Assembly (NCBI GenBank): GCA_022447205.1
Contig: JAKVBQ010000002.1
Location: 130,913 to 194,912, forward strand
Origin: Phycisphaerales bacterium
Lineage (GTDB): Bacteria > Planctomycetota > Phycisphaerae > Phycisphaerales > SM1A02
Direction: 5' to 3'
DNA length: 64,000 bases
Shown here in pieces: positions 43,284-52,206 of the stretch. Each line of letters opens with the position of its first letter. Position 1 is the first letter of the stretch. Under the pieces are notes generated by a model that ran no database searches, was not told the DNA's origin, and was given only the letters and a program-made list of their open reading frames with translations. The translations under genes were made by a program, and so were the position numbers.

Positions 43284-44726
43284 ATGAACAAAGAAGCCAC
43301 ATGGGAATACGCGCCTGCACCGGAGACGACGTCCGTTTCCATCGATGATCGATACGGCCTGTTCATCGACGGCAAGTTCGTCGCCTCAAGGGGCAGGACT
43401 CGTTTCGACACCATCAACCCGTCGAATGAAAAGACGATCTCCTCGCTCGCCGAAGCGGGCAAGGCTGATGTCGATGCCGCGGTTGCAGCAGCGAGGACGG
43501 CATTCCGCAAGTGGTCGCGGACAAGTCCCCTGACCAGAGCAAAGTACCTCTACAGGATCGCACGAAGAATCCAGGAGAGGGCACGGGAGCTCGCGATCCT
43601 CGAGACCATCGACGGCGGGAAGCCAATCAAGGAGAGTCGGGACGTCGACATTCCATTGGTGGCGCAGCACTTCTTCCATCATGCAGGGTGGTGCGACAAG
43701 CTGCGATGGGCCGTTCCGGGCAACACGGATCCAAGGCCCATCGGGGTCTGTGCGCAGGTCATTCCCTGGAACTTTCCCCTGCTGATGGCGGCGTGGAAGC
43801 TTGCTCCTGCGCTCGCCTGCGGCAATACGGTCGTGCTCAAGCCGGCAGAGACCACCTCGCTCACCGCACTTCGGCTCGCGGAAATCCTCGAGGAGTGCGA
43901 ACTTCCGCAGGGCGTGGTCAACATCGTCACGGGTGCGGGTGAGACCGGAAGAAGACTGGTCGAACACAAGGGCGTCGACAAGGTCGCCTTCACGGGATCG
44001 ACCGAGGTCGGGAAGAGGATCGCGCTCGCCTGCGCCGGCACGAGAAAGAGAGTGACGCTTGAACTGGGCGGCAAGAGTCCGAACATCATCTTCGCGGATG
44101 CCGCAATCGACCAGGCGATCGAGGGCGTCGTGGCAGGGATCTGGTTCAACCAGGGACATGTCTGCTGCGCCGGATCGAGGCTGTTCGTCGAGGAATCGAT
44201 CCACGACACGTTCGTACGACGCCTCGAGCACAGGATGAGCAAGCTTCGCGTGGGCGATCCGCTCGACAAGAACACGGATGTCGGGGCGATCAACTCCAGG
44301 GAACAGCTGGACAGGATCAACCACTACATGCAGTGCGGTGTCGAAGAGGGTGCGACCATCAACCAGTCGAACGGGTCGAAGATGCCGTCCTCCGGATTCT
44401 GGTGTCGACCGACATTCTTCACCGGCGTTCAGCCCACCGCCCGAATCGCCCGGGAGGAGATATTCGGCCCCGTCCTTTCCGTGATGACCTTCAGGACGCC
44501 GGAAGAGGCGATCGAGCGAGCGAACGATTCTCCCTACGGGTTGAGCGCGGGCGTGTGGACAGACAAGGGTTCCAAGGTCTTCGACATCGCCGCCCGGCTC
44601 AAGGCGGGCATCGTCTGGTGCAACACCTACAACAAGTTCGATGCATCAAGTCCGTTCGGTGGATTCAAGGAATCAGGATGGGGACGTGAAGGCGGCAGGC
44701 ACGGTCTCGCCGCATATCTCACGTGA
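43284..44726 (+). CDS. Aldehyde dehydrogenase, catalytic half of a split ALDH16
   Basis: 480 residues from ATG 43284; ATG codons at 43179 and 43206 would lengthen it. The N-terminal TWEYAPAPET followed by YGLFIDGKFV resembles the ALDH16 opening (EYGPAPES...) rather than ordinary ALDHs. Active-site residues are present: the Asn in VIPWNFPLL, the Glu in LELGGKSP and the Cys in NQGHVCCAGSR. It ends FGGFKESGWGREGGRHGLAAYLT, also typical. Oxidises an aldehyde, plausibly acetaldehyde from DeoC, with NAD+. The second half of ALDH16 follows as a separate gene 10 bases later. Confidence 0.82.
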   Translation: MNKEATWEYAPAPETTSVSIDDRYGLFIDGKFVASRGRTRFDTINPSNEKTISSLAEAGKADVDAAVAAARTAFRKWSRTSPLTRAKYLYRIARRIQERARELAILETIDGGKPIKESRDVDIPLVAQHFFHHAGWCDKLRWAVPGNTDPRPIGVCAQVIPWNFPLLMAAWKLAPALACGNTVVLKPAETTSLTALRLAEILEECELPQGVVNIVTGAGETGRRLVEHKGVDKVAFTGSTEVGKRIALACAGTRKRVTLELGGKSPNIIFADAAIDQAIEGVVAGIWFNQGHVCCAGSRLFVEESIHDTFVRRLEHRMSKLRVGDPLDKNTDVGAINSREQLDRINHYMQCGVEEGATINQSNGSKMPSSGFWCRPTFFTGVQPTARIAREEIFGPVLSVMTFRTPEEAIERANDSPYGLSAGVWTDKGSKVFDIAARLKAGIVWCNTYNKFDASSPFGGFKESGWGREGGRHGLAAYLT

Positions 44727-44736
44727 ATCAACGACC

Positions 44737-45621
44737 ATGAGCAAGAACAGCAACAGTCGAGTCGAAGTGATCAAGACGTGGAAGCTCTATGTGGGAGGTG
44801 CGTTCCCGCGAAGTGAGTCGGGACGTTCCACCGAGGTTTCGGACGCACGAGGCCGCACGATCGGCCATGTCTGCAGGGCATCCCGAAAGGACCTGAGGGA
44901 TGCAGTGGAAATCGCAGGCAAGGCCGCAGGCGCCTGGTCGAGGCGGACCGGGTACAACCGCGGACAGATCCTCTATCGGATGGCCGAGATGGCTGAAGGA
45001 CGCAGGGAGGAACTGACCCAGGCGATCCGCGACTGCGGAGGAGGATCCCTGTCCGAAGCGCGCAAGGAGACGAACGCCACCATAGACAGACTGGTGTCGA
45101 TGGCAGGATGGACGGACAAGGTCGAACAGGTTCATGGTTGCAGGAATCAGGTCGCCGGCCCGTACCACAACATGAGCATTCCTGAACCGGTCGGTGTGGT
45201 CGGTGTGATCGCACCACCGACTCCCTCGCTCCTGGGACTTGTTTCAATGATCGGGCCCGCACTTGCGACAGGGTGCACGGTCGTGGCACTCGGATCCGAA
45301 CCTCATCCACTGCCGACCGTGCTTCTGGGCGAGATCTGTGCCACTTCGGACGTCCCCCCCGGCGTCGTCAACCTGTTGACGGGAAGGAAGAGCGAACTCC
45401 TCCCCCATTTCGGAGAGCACCGGGCCTTCGACGCGGTGATGGCGGCAGGTCTCTCCGCCAGACAGAGGAAGGATCTCCAGATCGGTGCGGTCGATGCCCT
45501 GGTCAGATGTCATCCCAATCTTGATTCAAGACCTTTCGATGACGAAGATCACTGGACTTCCCCGGCGGCCCTCACGCCCTGCCTGGAGGTCAAGACGATG
45601 TGGCATCCGGTGGGAGTCTGA
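44737..45621 (+). CDS. Truncated aldehyde-dehydrogenase-like pseudo-enzyme, second half of a split ALDH16
   Basis: 294 residues from ATG 44737. It matches only the N-terminal, NAD-binding part of an ALDH (KLYVGGAFPRSESGR, DLRDAVEIAGKAAGAWSRRTGYNRG, GVVGVIAPPTPSLLGLVSMIGPALATG, PPGVVNLLTG) and stops before any catalytic Cys or Glu. The ending LEVKTMWHPVGV resembles, from memory, the end of ALDH16 C-terminal domains (KALWLPMG-like). The combined length with its neighbour, about 774 residues, is that of a fused ALDH16. I infer a structural or channel-forming partner rather than a decayed gene: the frame is intact and codon use is normal. Confidence 0.78.
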   Translation: MSKNSNSRVEVIKTWKLYVGGAFPRSESGRSTEVSDARGRTIGHVCRASRKDLRDAVEIAGKAAGAWSRRTGYNRGQILYRMAEMAEGRREELTQAIRDCGGGSLSEARKETNATIDRLVSMAGWTDKVEQVHGCRNQVAGPYHNMSIPEPVGVVGVIAPPTPSLLGLVSMIGPALATGCTVVALGSEPHPLPTVLLGEICATSDVPPGVVNLLTGRKSELLPHFGEHRAFDAVMAAGLSARQRKDLQIGAVDALVRCHPNLDSRPFDDEDHWTSPAALTPCLEVKTMWHPVGV

Positions 45622-45628
45622 CGAGAAT

Positions 45629-48334
45629 TCAATTGTCGGAAACGATGCTGATCGATCTTGGATCGGCGCCCTGCTCATCGAAGACGTCGATGATGGATGC
45701 AAGTGACATGCCCGAGGGGAGCGTGATGTCAGAGCTGCTTGTCGCGTCGTAGGAACCGACTTCACGGCCATCGATGAAAGCGATGCCTCTGGTCATCTCT
45801 GAAAGATCGAGCCTGACCGGTCCATCGCCGGATGAACCGACGAATCTGGCACGGTTCCAGGATGGCGCGGACCCGGCCTTCCTCCAACGCCTCCCGTTCA
45901 CGGGATTGAACTCGTGAAGGTGTCCATCCGGAATGGGGCAGGTCGAAAAGGCGATTGACCCCCCCTTCTGGCCGATCGTCTCGACGACTTCGTGGATCCT
46001 GAGCGATGAACGAAGTGAACGCCCTTCGTCCGACCAGTCCGGATCGGGCCGGAAGACAAGCTCGTTCCTCCCTGCCTTCATCGATTCGATGGTCCTGCTG
46101 TCCAGACGGAGCGACTGCGAGAAGCCGTTCTCCGATCGGCAGAACACGGTGCCGTTGATCAGCCATGTCCCCTTCAGGGGCATGTTGGGAAGCACCCGAA
46201 GCGGGGTCTTCCTTCGATGCGTGAATGTCCAGGCATAGGCGACGGTGGATGAACGATCGCCATCGGAAGCTCCGGGAACGAAACCACGGAACTGAAAGAC
46301 ATCGACCGGTGCTTCGTCGCTCTTCCGGGAGGAGCGCACATCCTTGAGTCGCTCGAGGATCTCGATGGACTCGTGCATCCCACTGCTGGTCACCTGTCGA
46401 TTTCCTGAACCAGGACCACCGACCCGCTCCGCAAGGATCGTCAGGACATTCCGCCCCCTGGTGAACTTCGTGTCGATCAGATTCGAACCATGATCCCCAG
46501 GCGTGATTTCCGCCACCTGTCGACCATCGAGAAAGATGACGAGGCGATGGGCACCTTCCGGAAAACGGAGAAGGCTGTTCCCGGTCTGCCTGGTTTCATG
46601 CACGACCCGATACCAGCCGTAGCCATGCCTCACACCACACTCATCGAGGGAAGATGGGCCACTCAAGGCGGCAAAGCGATCACTTGATCCATTCATGTCA
46701 TCGTCCAGAGCGACCATGGACCAGTCGAGCGACAGCTTCGACTCCGAAGAACCGACGGATGCAGCCGATGACTCCGAAGGCTGGATCCTTTCAATCGATC
46801 CATCTTCATCGATCCGAACCATGTGCTCGCCTTGATGGCCGACGGTCAGGCCTTGGTCAGGTCGGATGAATGACGCGCCGATACAGACCGCATCTCCATC
46901 ATCGACGACAGCCGCTGCCTGCCTCGGGGTACAGAGAACGACGAAGAAACTCCTGAATTCGACGACGAGAGGAATGTCGGAATCCTCGGACGGAACCTGA
47001 AGTTCCAGTTGCTCACCATCGATCGAGAACCGCGCATGCTCCCCGGGCTCCCCGAATGCGACGAGCATTCGTCCGCCAACGAGATCAAGAATCGGGACCG
47101 ATGACCAGTCGAGGTGACCATTGCCGCCCAGATCGACATCGATCAGGAACCAGGAACCGCTCTCTCCCGTGGCGACCTCGAACTTCCGGCCGTCGGCAAG
47201 GACCAGGTTGCGAGCGGTGCGCTGACCCTCTCCCCCGGGAATGAAAACCACATCACCTGCAGAGCCGGTGAGTGGAATGATCGTTGATGTCTCGATGCCG
47301 GGATCCATGACGGGCATCGATGAACTCGACTCAAGGCCGGACAGCACGCTGCCGAACGCACGAGCGAACCGAATCAGGCGGCAGGCGTCGTCCGTTCCTG
47401 GCACACGATCGCCTCGGACATCGATCACTGAACCGCCGAAGATCGATGATCCCCCATCACAGGAAGGAAGTGTGTGACGATGTCTTCCTGCCACCGCGTC
47501 GTCGATGATCGGAATCGCTCCTGCTGCGAGCACCTTGAGCATCGCCTCGCCGAGAAGCCGAGGTTGCTCCGAGCCACCACGCAACCACACCAGACGAGGC
47601 ATGCCGGGCTGCACCGGGTGGATCTGTCGAGCATTGGAGAAGAGATCCCTCGAATCGACTTCATCAGTCCAGGTTTCGACAACGCCTCCGAGCTCGGTCC
47701 AGAATCCATTCGAAGTCAGAAGCGGAACGTTGATTCCGGATTCACGGATGAGGTGGATGAGCTCTCCGAAGTACGCTTCGGCGGCGCTTGTGTTCCCGCA
47801 CGACCAGTCGTCCTCGACCTGGACGGCGAGTATGGGACCCGAGGAAGGTCCCTCGACGCCGTCTCGATTCGGCTGGAGATCGACCAGAAGATCAAACAGC
47901 TGGGACCACCACCGAGTCACCGGCTCGAGGAAACCACGATCCGCTTCGCGCATCACGATGCCGGTGCCGTCGGGCTTCTTCATGTCGGCAAGCCACCCGG
48001 GGAGGCCTCCACTGCCGAATGGAATCCCGACATTGGGCCCGACTCGCAGGATCACCCAGAGTCCGGTCTCACCGGCAAGACGGACGAATCGTGCCAGATC
48101 CCGATCGTTCTCGAAATCGAATCGGCCGGGCCTTTGCTCATGGAAGGACCATGGGACGCTGGTCACCACGGTGTTGAACCCGGCTGCCTTGAGCGCCAGG
48201 AGCCGGTCCTGCCAGCAGACAGGATCCAGCATGGCATACTCGGCACGCCCGGCCACCAGGTGGACCCGCTTGTTTCTGACCGAAAAACCTCTCGTATCGA
48301 CTGAGACCTCGGACACAATGATCTCCCAGGGCAT
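45629..48334 (-). CDS. Large GH35-like protein with altered active site
   Basis: 901 residues from ATG 48334; ATG 48397 is an alternative, and longer starts run into an improbable sequence. The N-terminal barrel matches GH35 beta-galactosidases: LKAAGFNTVVTSVPWSFHE, GRFDFENDRDLARFV, LWVILRVGPNVG, GGLPGWLADM. The acid/base Glu is kept in GPILAVQVEDDW (family: VQVENEYG). At the place of the nucleophile (family: E-W-x-GW) it reads LVWLRGG, so the nucleophile seems lost. C-terminal jelly-roll modules follow (GVRHGYGWYRVVHE). No signal peptide is clear. Probably carbohydrate-binding or altered catalysis. Divergent from the TolC gene. Confidence 0.7.
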   Translation of the reverse strand: MPWEIIVSEVSVDTRGFSVRNKRVHLVAGRAEYAMLDPVCWQDRLLALKAAGFNTVVTSVPWSFHEQRPGRFDFENDRDLARFVRLAGETGLWVILRVGPNVGIPFGSGGLPGWLADMKKPDGTGIVMREADRGFLEPVTRWWSQLFDLLVDLQPNRDGVEGPSSGPILAVQVEDDWSCGNTSAAEAYFGELIHLIRESGINVPLLTSNGFWTELGGVVETWTDEVDSRDLFSNARQIHPVQPGMPRLVWLRGGSEQPRLLGEAMLKVLAAGAIPIIDDAVAGRHRHTLPSCDGGSSIFGGSVIDVRGDRVPGTDDACRLIRFARAFGSVLSGLESSSSMPVMDPGIETSTIIPLTGSAGDVVFIPGGEGQRTARNLVLADGRKFEVATGESGSWFLIDVDLGGNGHLDWSSVPILDLVGGRMLVAFGEPGEHARFSIDGEQLELQVPSEDSDIPLVVEFRSFFVVLCTPRQAAAVVDDGDAVCIGASFIRPDQGLTVGHQGEHMVRIDEDGSIERIQPSESSAASVGSSESKLSLDWSMVALDDDMNGSSDRFAALSGPSSLDECGVRHGYGWYRVVHETRQTGNSLLRFPEGAHRLVIFLDGRQVAEITPGDHGSNLIDTKFTRGRNVLTILAERVGGPGSGNRQVTSSGMHESIEILERLKDVRSSRKSDEAPVDVFQFRGFVPGASDGDRSSTVAYAWTFTHRRKTPLRVLPNMPLKGTWLINGTVFCRSENGFSQSLRLDSRTIESMKAGRNELVFRPDPDWSDEGRSLRSSLRIHEVVETIGQKGGSIAFSTCPIPDGHLHEFNPVNGRRWRKAGSAPSWNRARFVGSSGDGPVRLDLSEMTRGIAFIDGREVGSYDATSSSDITLPSGMSLASIIDVFDEQGADPRSISIVSDN

Positions 48335-48469
48335 CGAATGCCGGATCAGGAACGAACCGCTATCCTCGTACCCAACTGACGCAACGGGCGCTCTCATCGT
48401 TCGTCCAAAACCGGATTTGGATGCGAATTCGGGCTCATCCACGCAATATTCCCCTCCTCCAGGGATCCA

Positions 48470-50236
48470 GTGACCGTGAAAAGACATGCAATTGGAATCA
48501 TCGCCCTGCTTCACCTGACGGGTGTCCTCGTCGCACTCATGGGGTGCGAGTCGGACCCGCAATGGGTGGACGAACGTTTGGAGCGTGTGCTTGATGAGAC
48601 CACGGGAGAAATCGGTGGTGATTCCACCCAACCGCAGGTGACCGGGTGGATGTCGGAATCAGGAACGGCCTTTCCTCCCGACAGACAGGTGGATGAAGCG
48701 CCCTCGACCGTGAACCCGACCGCGGAGGAGCTTCGGTACCAGGCGATGACGGAACTGGAAGGCGATGCCGAATCGATCGTCGAGAGAATGCAGTCGATGA
48801 ACCTGATCCCCGAGGACGCCGAGGTGCTCACTCTCGAGCAGTCGATCAGGCATGCGACGAAACATGCGCTGGACTACGTGACCGCGGAAGAGGACTACCT
48901 GATCACGGCACTCGCGCTCATGATCGAATCGCATCGTTGGGAACCACGGTTCTTCAACGATCTCGTGGTCGACTCCGAACTTGGTGAATTCGTCGGCCTT
49001 GACGGACGATTCGAGAACGCACTCACCATCGTCAATGATTTCGGTGTCTCGCAGAAGCTGCCATACGGCGGCCAGGTATCGGCAAGCCTGCTGGTGGGCA
49101 CCACCAACATGCTTGACCAGTTCTTTCTCGATTCGAACGCCTTTGCCAATACCGCGGACGTCGTGCTCTCCGGAGAGATACCGCTTCTGAGAGGTTCCGG
49201 ATTGGTAGCTCGGGAGCCGCTGATCCAGGCCAGGAGAAACCTGATCTACGCGGCGCGAAGCTTCGAGGAGTTTCGCAGGACGTTCTACCTGGACATCGTC
49301 AGGTCCTATCTTGATCTTGTCGTGCAACAGCAGTCGATCGAGAACGCAAGGCGAAGTGTCGAACAGTTCAGGGGCGTCGAGTCGAGGGCCATGGCACTGG
49401 TGACCGCTGGCAGGCTCGAACCGTTCCAGGCAGACCTGGCGAGGCAGGACACGTTGTTCGAGATTGATCGACTCAGTGGCATCCAGGAATCCCATCAGCT
49501 TGCGTTGGATCGATTCAAGCTGCTGATCGGCATGGGGACGGAGACCCCGATCACGATCATCAAGGAGATGCTGGACATCCAGCCCCCGGAAACGACCCCT
49601 GACGAGTCGGTTCCGATCGCACTGAGTCTCAGGCTTGATGTCCAGACCGCGAGGGATCGGACCGAGGATCTCAGGAGACAGGTCGACATCGCCAAGAACG
49701 GACTTCTTGCCGACCTGAACCTCGGTGGGTCGATGACACTCCCATTCAACGACACGGGCAACAGGATCGGGATCGATCTCAGCCCGAACGACGTCTCCTT
49801 CGCACTCAATGCGACATTCTCCGCCCCATTGGACAGGGCGATCGAGAAGTACCAGTTGCGTCAGGCACAGATTCGATTCGAACAGGGAATCAGGTCCTAT
49901 CGAAACACGAGGGACCAGGTCGCGGTGGAGGTTCGAAGCCGGGTCCGCCAGATCGAGCGTGCCCAGTTCTCCCTGCTGCTCCAGGAACGGAACGTCGAGA
50001 TCGCGGAGAACAGGATCGCCTCGATCGATGCCGCTCCGGACAGGGCGTCGACGAGAGACCGGACGGATGCGGTCAATGCCCTGCGTCGTGCGGAAGACGA
50101 CAGGGACCGTGCGGCACGTGATCTTCAAGTGGCGATCCTTGAATACATGGCGGCAAGCGGCAGGCTCAGGGTGAAGCCCGACGGCACGCTTCTTCCGATC
50201 CCGGGCATGAAGAAGCTGGCCGCCCACCGGTCGTGA
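48470..50236 (+). CDS. TolC-like outer-membrane efflux protein (lipoprotein form)
   Basis: 588 residues. The signal peptide ends in a lipobox MGC (Cys near 24). After a variable N-terminal 120 residues, two long helical repeats of the TolC type span about 130-330 and 340-570: QKLPYGGQVSASLLVG, PLLRGSGLVAREPLIQARRNLIYAAR, FYLDIVRSYLDLVVQQQSIENARRS, then SLRLDVQTARDRTEDLRRQVDIAKNGLLADLNLGG and the C-terminal helix with DRDRAARDLQVAILEYMAASG. It should form an outer-membrane exit duct. First gene of a set with the esterase and the adaptor; no inner-membrane pump is present. Confidence 0.82.
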   Translation: MTVKRHAIGIIALLHLTGVLVALMGCESDPQWVDERLERVLDETTGEIGGDSTQPQVTGWMSESGTAFPPDRQVDEAPSTVNPTAEELRYQAMTELEGDAESIVERMQSMNLIPEDAEVLTLEQSIRHATKHALDYVTAEEDYLITALALMIESHRWEPRFFNDLVVDSELGEFVGLDGRFENALTIVNDFGVSQKLPYGGQVSASLLVGTTNMLDQFFLDSNAFANTADVVLSGEIPLLRGSGLVAREPLIQARRNLIYAARSFEEFRRTFYLDIVRSYLDLVVQQQSIENARRSVEQFRGVESRAMALVTAGRLEPFQADLARQDTLFEIDRLSGIQESHQLALDRFKLLIGMGTETPITIIKEMLDIQPPETTPDESVPIALSLRLDVQTARDRTEDLRRQVDIAKNGLLADLNLGGSMTLPFNDTGNRIGIDLSPNDVSFALNATFSAPLDRAIEKYQLRQAQIRFEQGIRSYRNTRDQVAVEVRSRVRQIERAQFSLLLQERNVEIAENRIASIDAAPDRASTRDRTDAVNALRRAEDDRDRAARDLQVAILEYMAASGRLRVKPDGTLLPIPGMKKLAAHRS

Positions 50237-50253
50237 CACGGAGGAACTGAAGG

Positions 50254-52059
50254 ATGGCGAACCTTCTCGTGTCGGCGACATGTCTGTTCATGGTGTGTCA
50301 TCAGCAGACGATCCAGGACGAGGCAGATGTTCCCGAGTACGACCTTCCTGATCCACTCGTCTGCTCGGATGGTGAAGTCGTGGCCGACGCCGACGGCTGG
50401 GTTGCGAAGAGGCGCCCCGAACTACTCGAACTGTTTCGATCCGAGGTCTATGGAATCACACCATTCTCGGGGTCATGCAGACCGGAAACACTGGATCTCC
50501 AGGATGCACTCAGCGGCAAGGCGGTTCGGAAACAGGTCCGCCTTGCCTTTGCAAGAGGCGTGGAGATCGACCTCCTGCTGTACCTGCCCGGTGATGTGAC
50601 AGGACCGGTGCCCGTCTTTCTGGCAGCGAACTTCCTCGGGAACCAGTCGATCCACCCGGATACCGGCATCGAACTCACCAGGTCATGGTGCCGAAACGAT
50701 CCCGACAAGGGGTTCACGGACAATCGGGCGACCGAAGCCTCCAGGGGTGTCAGGGCAGGCAGGTGGCCGGTCGAGCGCATTCTCGATCGCGGATACGGAC
50801 TGGCGACCTTTCACTACTCGGATGTGGACCCGGACTTCGACGATGGTTTCCGGAACGGAGTCCATGCACTCGGTCATGACATCGACGGGGTTGACGCGGA
50901 TCGCGGATCCTGGGGCTCGATCAGTGCATGGGCATGGGGGCTTTCGAGGGTCCTGGATCACCTGATCGAGAACGAACCGGCCGTCGATGGCGAACGAGTC
51001 ATGGTCATGGGCCACTCGAGACTGGGAAAGACAGCCTTGTGGGCGGGAGCGAACGACGAGAGATTCGCGCTGGCGATCTCGAACAACTCTGGATGCGGAG
51101 GAGCGGCACTCTTCAGACGGAGGTTCGGAGAGACGATCACGAGGATCAACAAGGCATTCCCCCACTGGTTCTGCGAACGATTCGATCGATACGACGACCG
51201 GGAACAGGATCTCCCGATCGATCAGCACATGTTGGTCGCGCTGATGGCGCCTCGACCGGTCTACATCGCAAGCGCAACCAAGGACCTCTGGGCAGACCCC
51301 AGAGGCGAGTTCCTCTCCGGATTTCACGCGAACGAGGTCTATGAACTGTTTGGGAAGCGGGGAACGATCGTCGACGAGATGCCGGAACCCGACCACCCGG
51401 TCGGGGACTTCATCGGCTACCACCTTCGTACCGGAAGACATGACGTGACCCCCGATGACTGGGAACACTACCTTGATTTCGCGGACCGACACGTGGGAAC
51501 ATCGGCCGACTGGAGGCCACTGACCCAACCGGGCTCGTTCAATGGGTGGCACGTGATCGACGGAGGTGAATGGAACTGGTCGGGTGATGTCCTGGTGGGC
51601 ACGAGCCCGCGAACGGAACGTCGGCACGGACTCCTCGTGACCGACGAGGTCTTCGACGACTTCATGGTTCGATGCCGGTTCAGGGCGGTCAGGGGCGACA
51701 GTGGCTTCTACTTCAGGGTGGCGGAGACCGGCGACATGACGGGTGTGAGCGGGTTCCAGGCCGAGATCGACACCACGCTTGAAACCGGCGGCCTCTACGA
51801 GACCCGAGGACGAGGCTGGGTGGTCAAGCCGGATCCGACGATGATGGAGGATGTGTACGAACCGGGAGAATGGGCCCGTCTGGAACTCACCGCCCGGGGT
51901 GGCGACATCGAAGTCCGCATCAATGGAGTGGTCACATCCTCACTGAAAGAGGACCAGGGAAGAACGAGCGGTCACATCGCGCTGCAGCTCCATGGCAGTC
52001 AGGACCTTCATGTCGAGTTCCGAGACATCGAGATACGGGAACTGGGCGGCAAGGACTGA
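50254..52059 (+). CDS. CE15-like glucuronoyl esterase fused to DUF1080
   Basis: 601 residues with a short N-terminal hydrophobic segment (LLVSATCLFMVCHQQ). Residues about 20-405 are an alpha/beta hydrolase of CE15 type: the nucleophile motif is GHSRLGKTALWAGANDERF followed by SNNSGCGGAAL, and the His in EPDHPVGDFIGYH. CE15 enzymes cleave glucuronoyl esters between lignin and xylan. Residues about 420-600 are a LamG/DUF1080-like beta-sandwich (FNGWHVIDGGEWNWSGDVLVG, DSGFYFRVAETGDM), common in planctomycetes for sugar binding or 3-keto-sugar chemistry. It lies between TolC and HlyD-type genes with 17 bases before it. Confidence 0.78.
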   Translation: MANLLVSATCLFMVCHQQTIQDEADVPEYDLPDPLVCSDGEVVADADGWVAKRRPELLELFRSEVYGITPFSGSCRPETLDLQDALSGKAVRKQVRLAFARGVEIDLLLYLPGDVTGPVPVFLAANFLGNQSIHPDTGIELTRSWCRNDPDKGFTDNRATEASRGVRAGRWPVERILDRGYGLATFHYSDVDPDFDDGFRNGVHALGHDIDGVDADRGSWGSISAWAWGLSRVLDHLIENEPAVDGERVMVMGHSRLGKTALWAGANDERFALAISNNSGCGGAALFRRRFGETITRINKAFPHWFCERFDRYDDREQDLPIDQHMLVALMAPRPVYIASATKDLWADPRGEFLSGFHANEVYELFGKRGTIVDEMPEPDHPVGDFIGYHLRTGRHDVTPDDWEHYLDFADRHVGTSADWRPLTQPGSFNGWHVIDGGEWNWSGDVLVGTSPRTERRHGLLVTDEVFDDFMVRCRFRAVRGDSGFYFRVAETGDMTGVSGFQAEIDTTLETGGLYETRGRGWVVKPDPTMMEDVYEPGEWARLELTARGGDIEVRINGVVTSSLKEDQGRTSGHIALQLHGSQDLHVEFRDIEIRELGGKD

Positions 52060-52206
52060 AGGTCGCCGAGACGGCCGGATGAGGGGTTTCAGGCGGTCTG
52101 AAGACGGTGGCGGGATCTCGTGCCACTCGAAGCCGTCGATTCAGGACCGGGAGTTGAGCACGGCACCTTCATCAGGCTACCCTGTAGTGCCACCAACGGA
52201 GCACAC

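Noticed and set aside
44737..45621. Reading the half-ALDH gene as a frameshifted pseudogene
   Set aside because: The frame is intact, begins at its own ATG just after the previous stop, and ends like an ALDH16 C-terminal domain, so a functional split gene is more likely than a broken one.
48659..50281. Minus-strand open frame of about 540 codons over the TolC gene
   Set aside because: Antisense shadow of a helical repeat gene; the product is Arg/Leu/Asp-rich without motifs.
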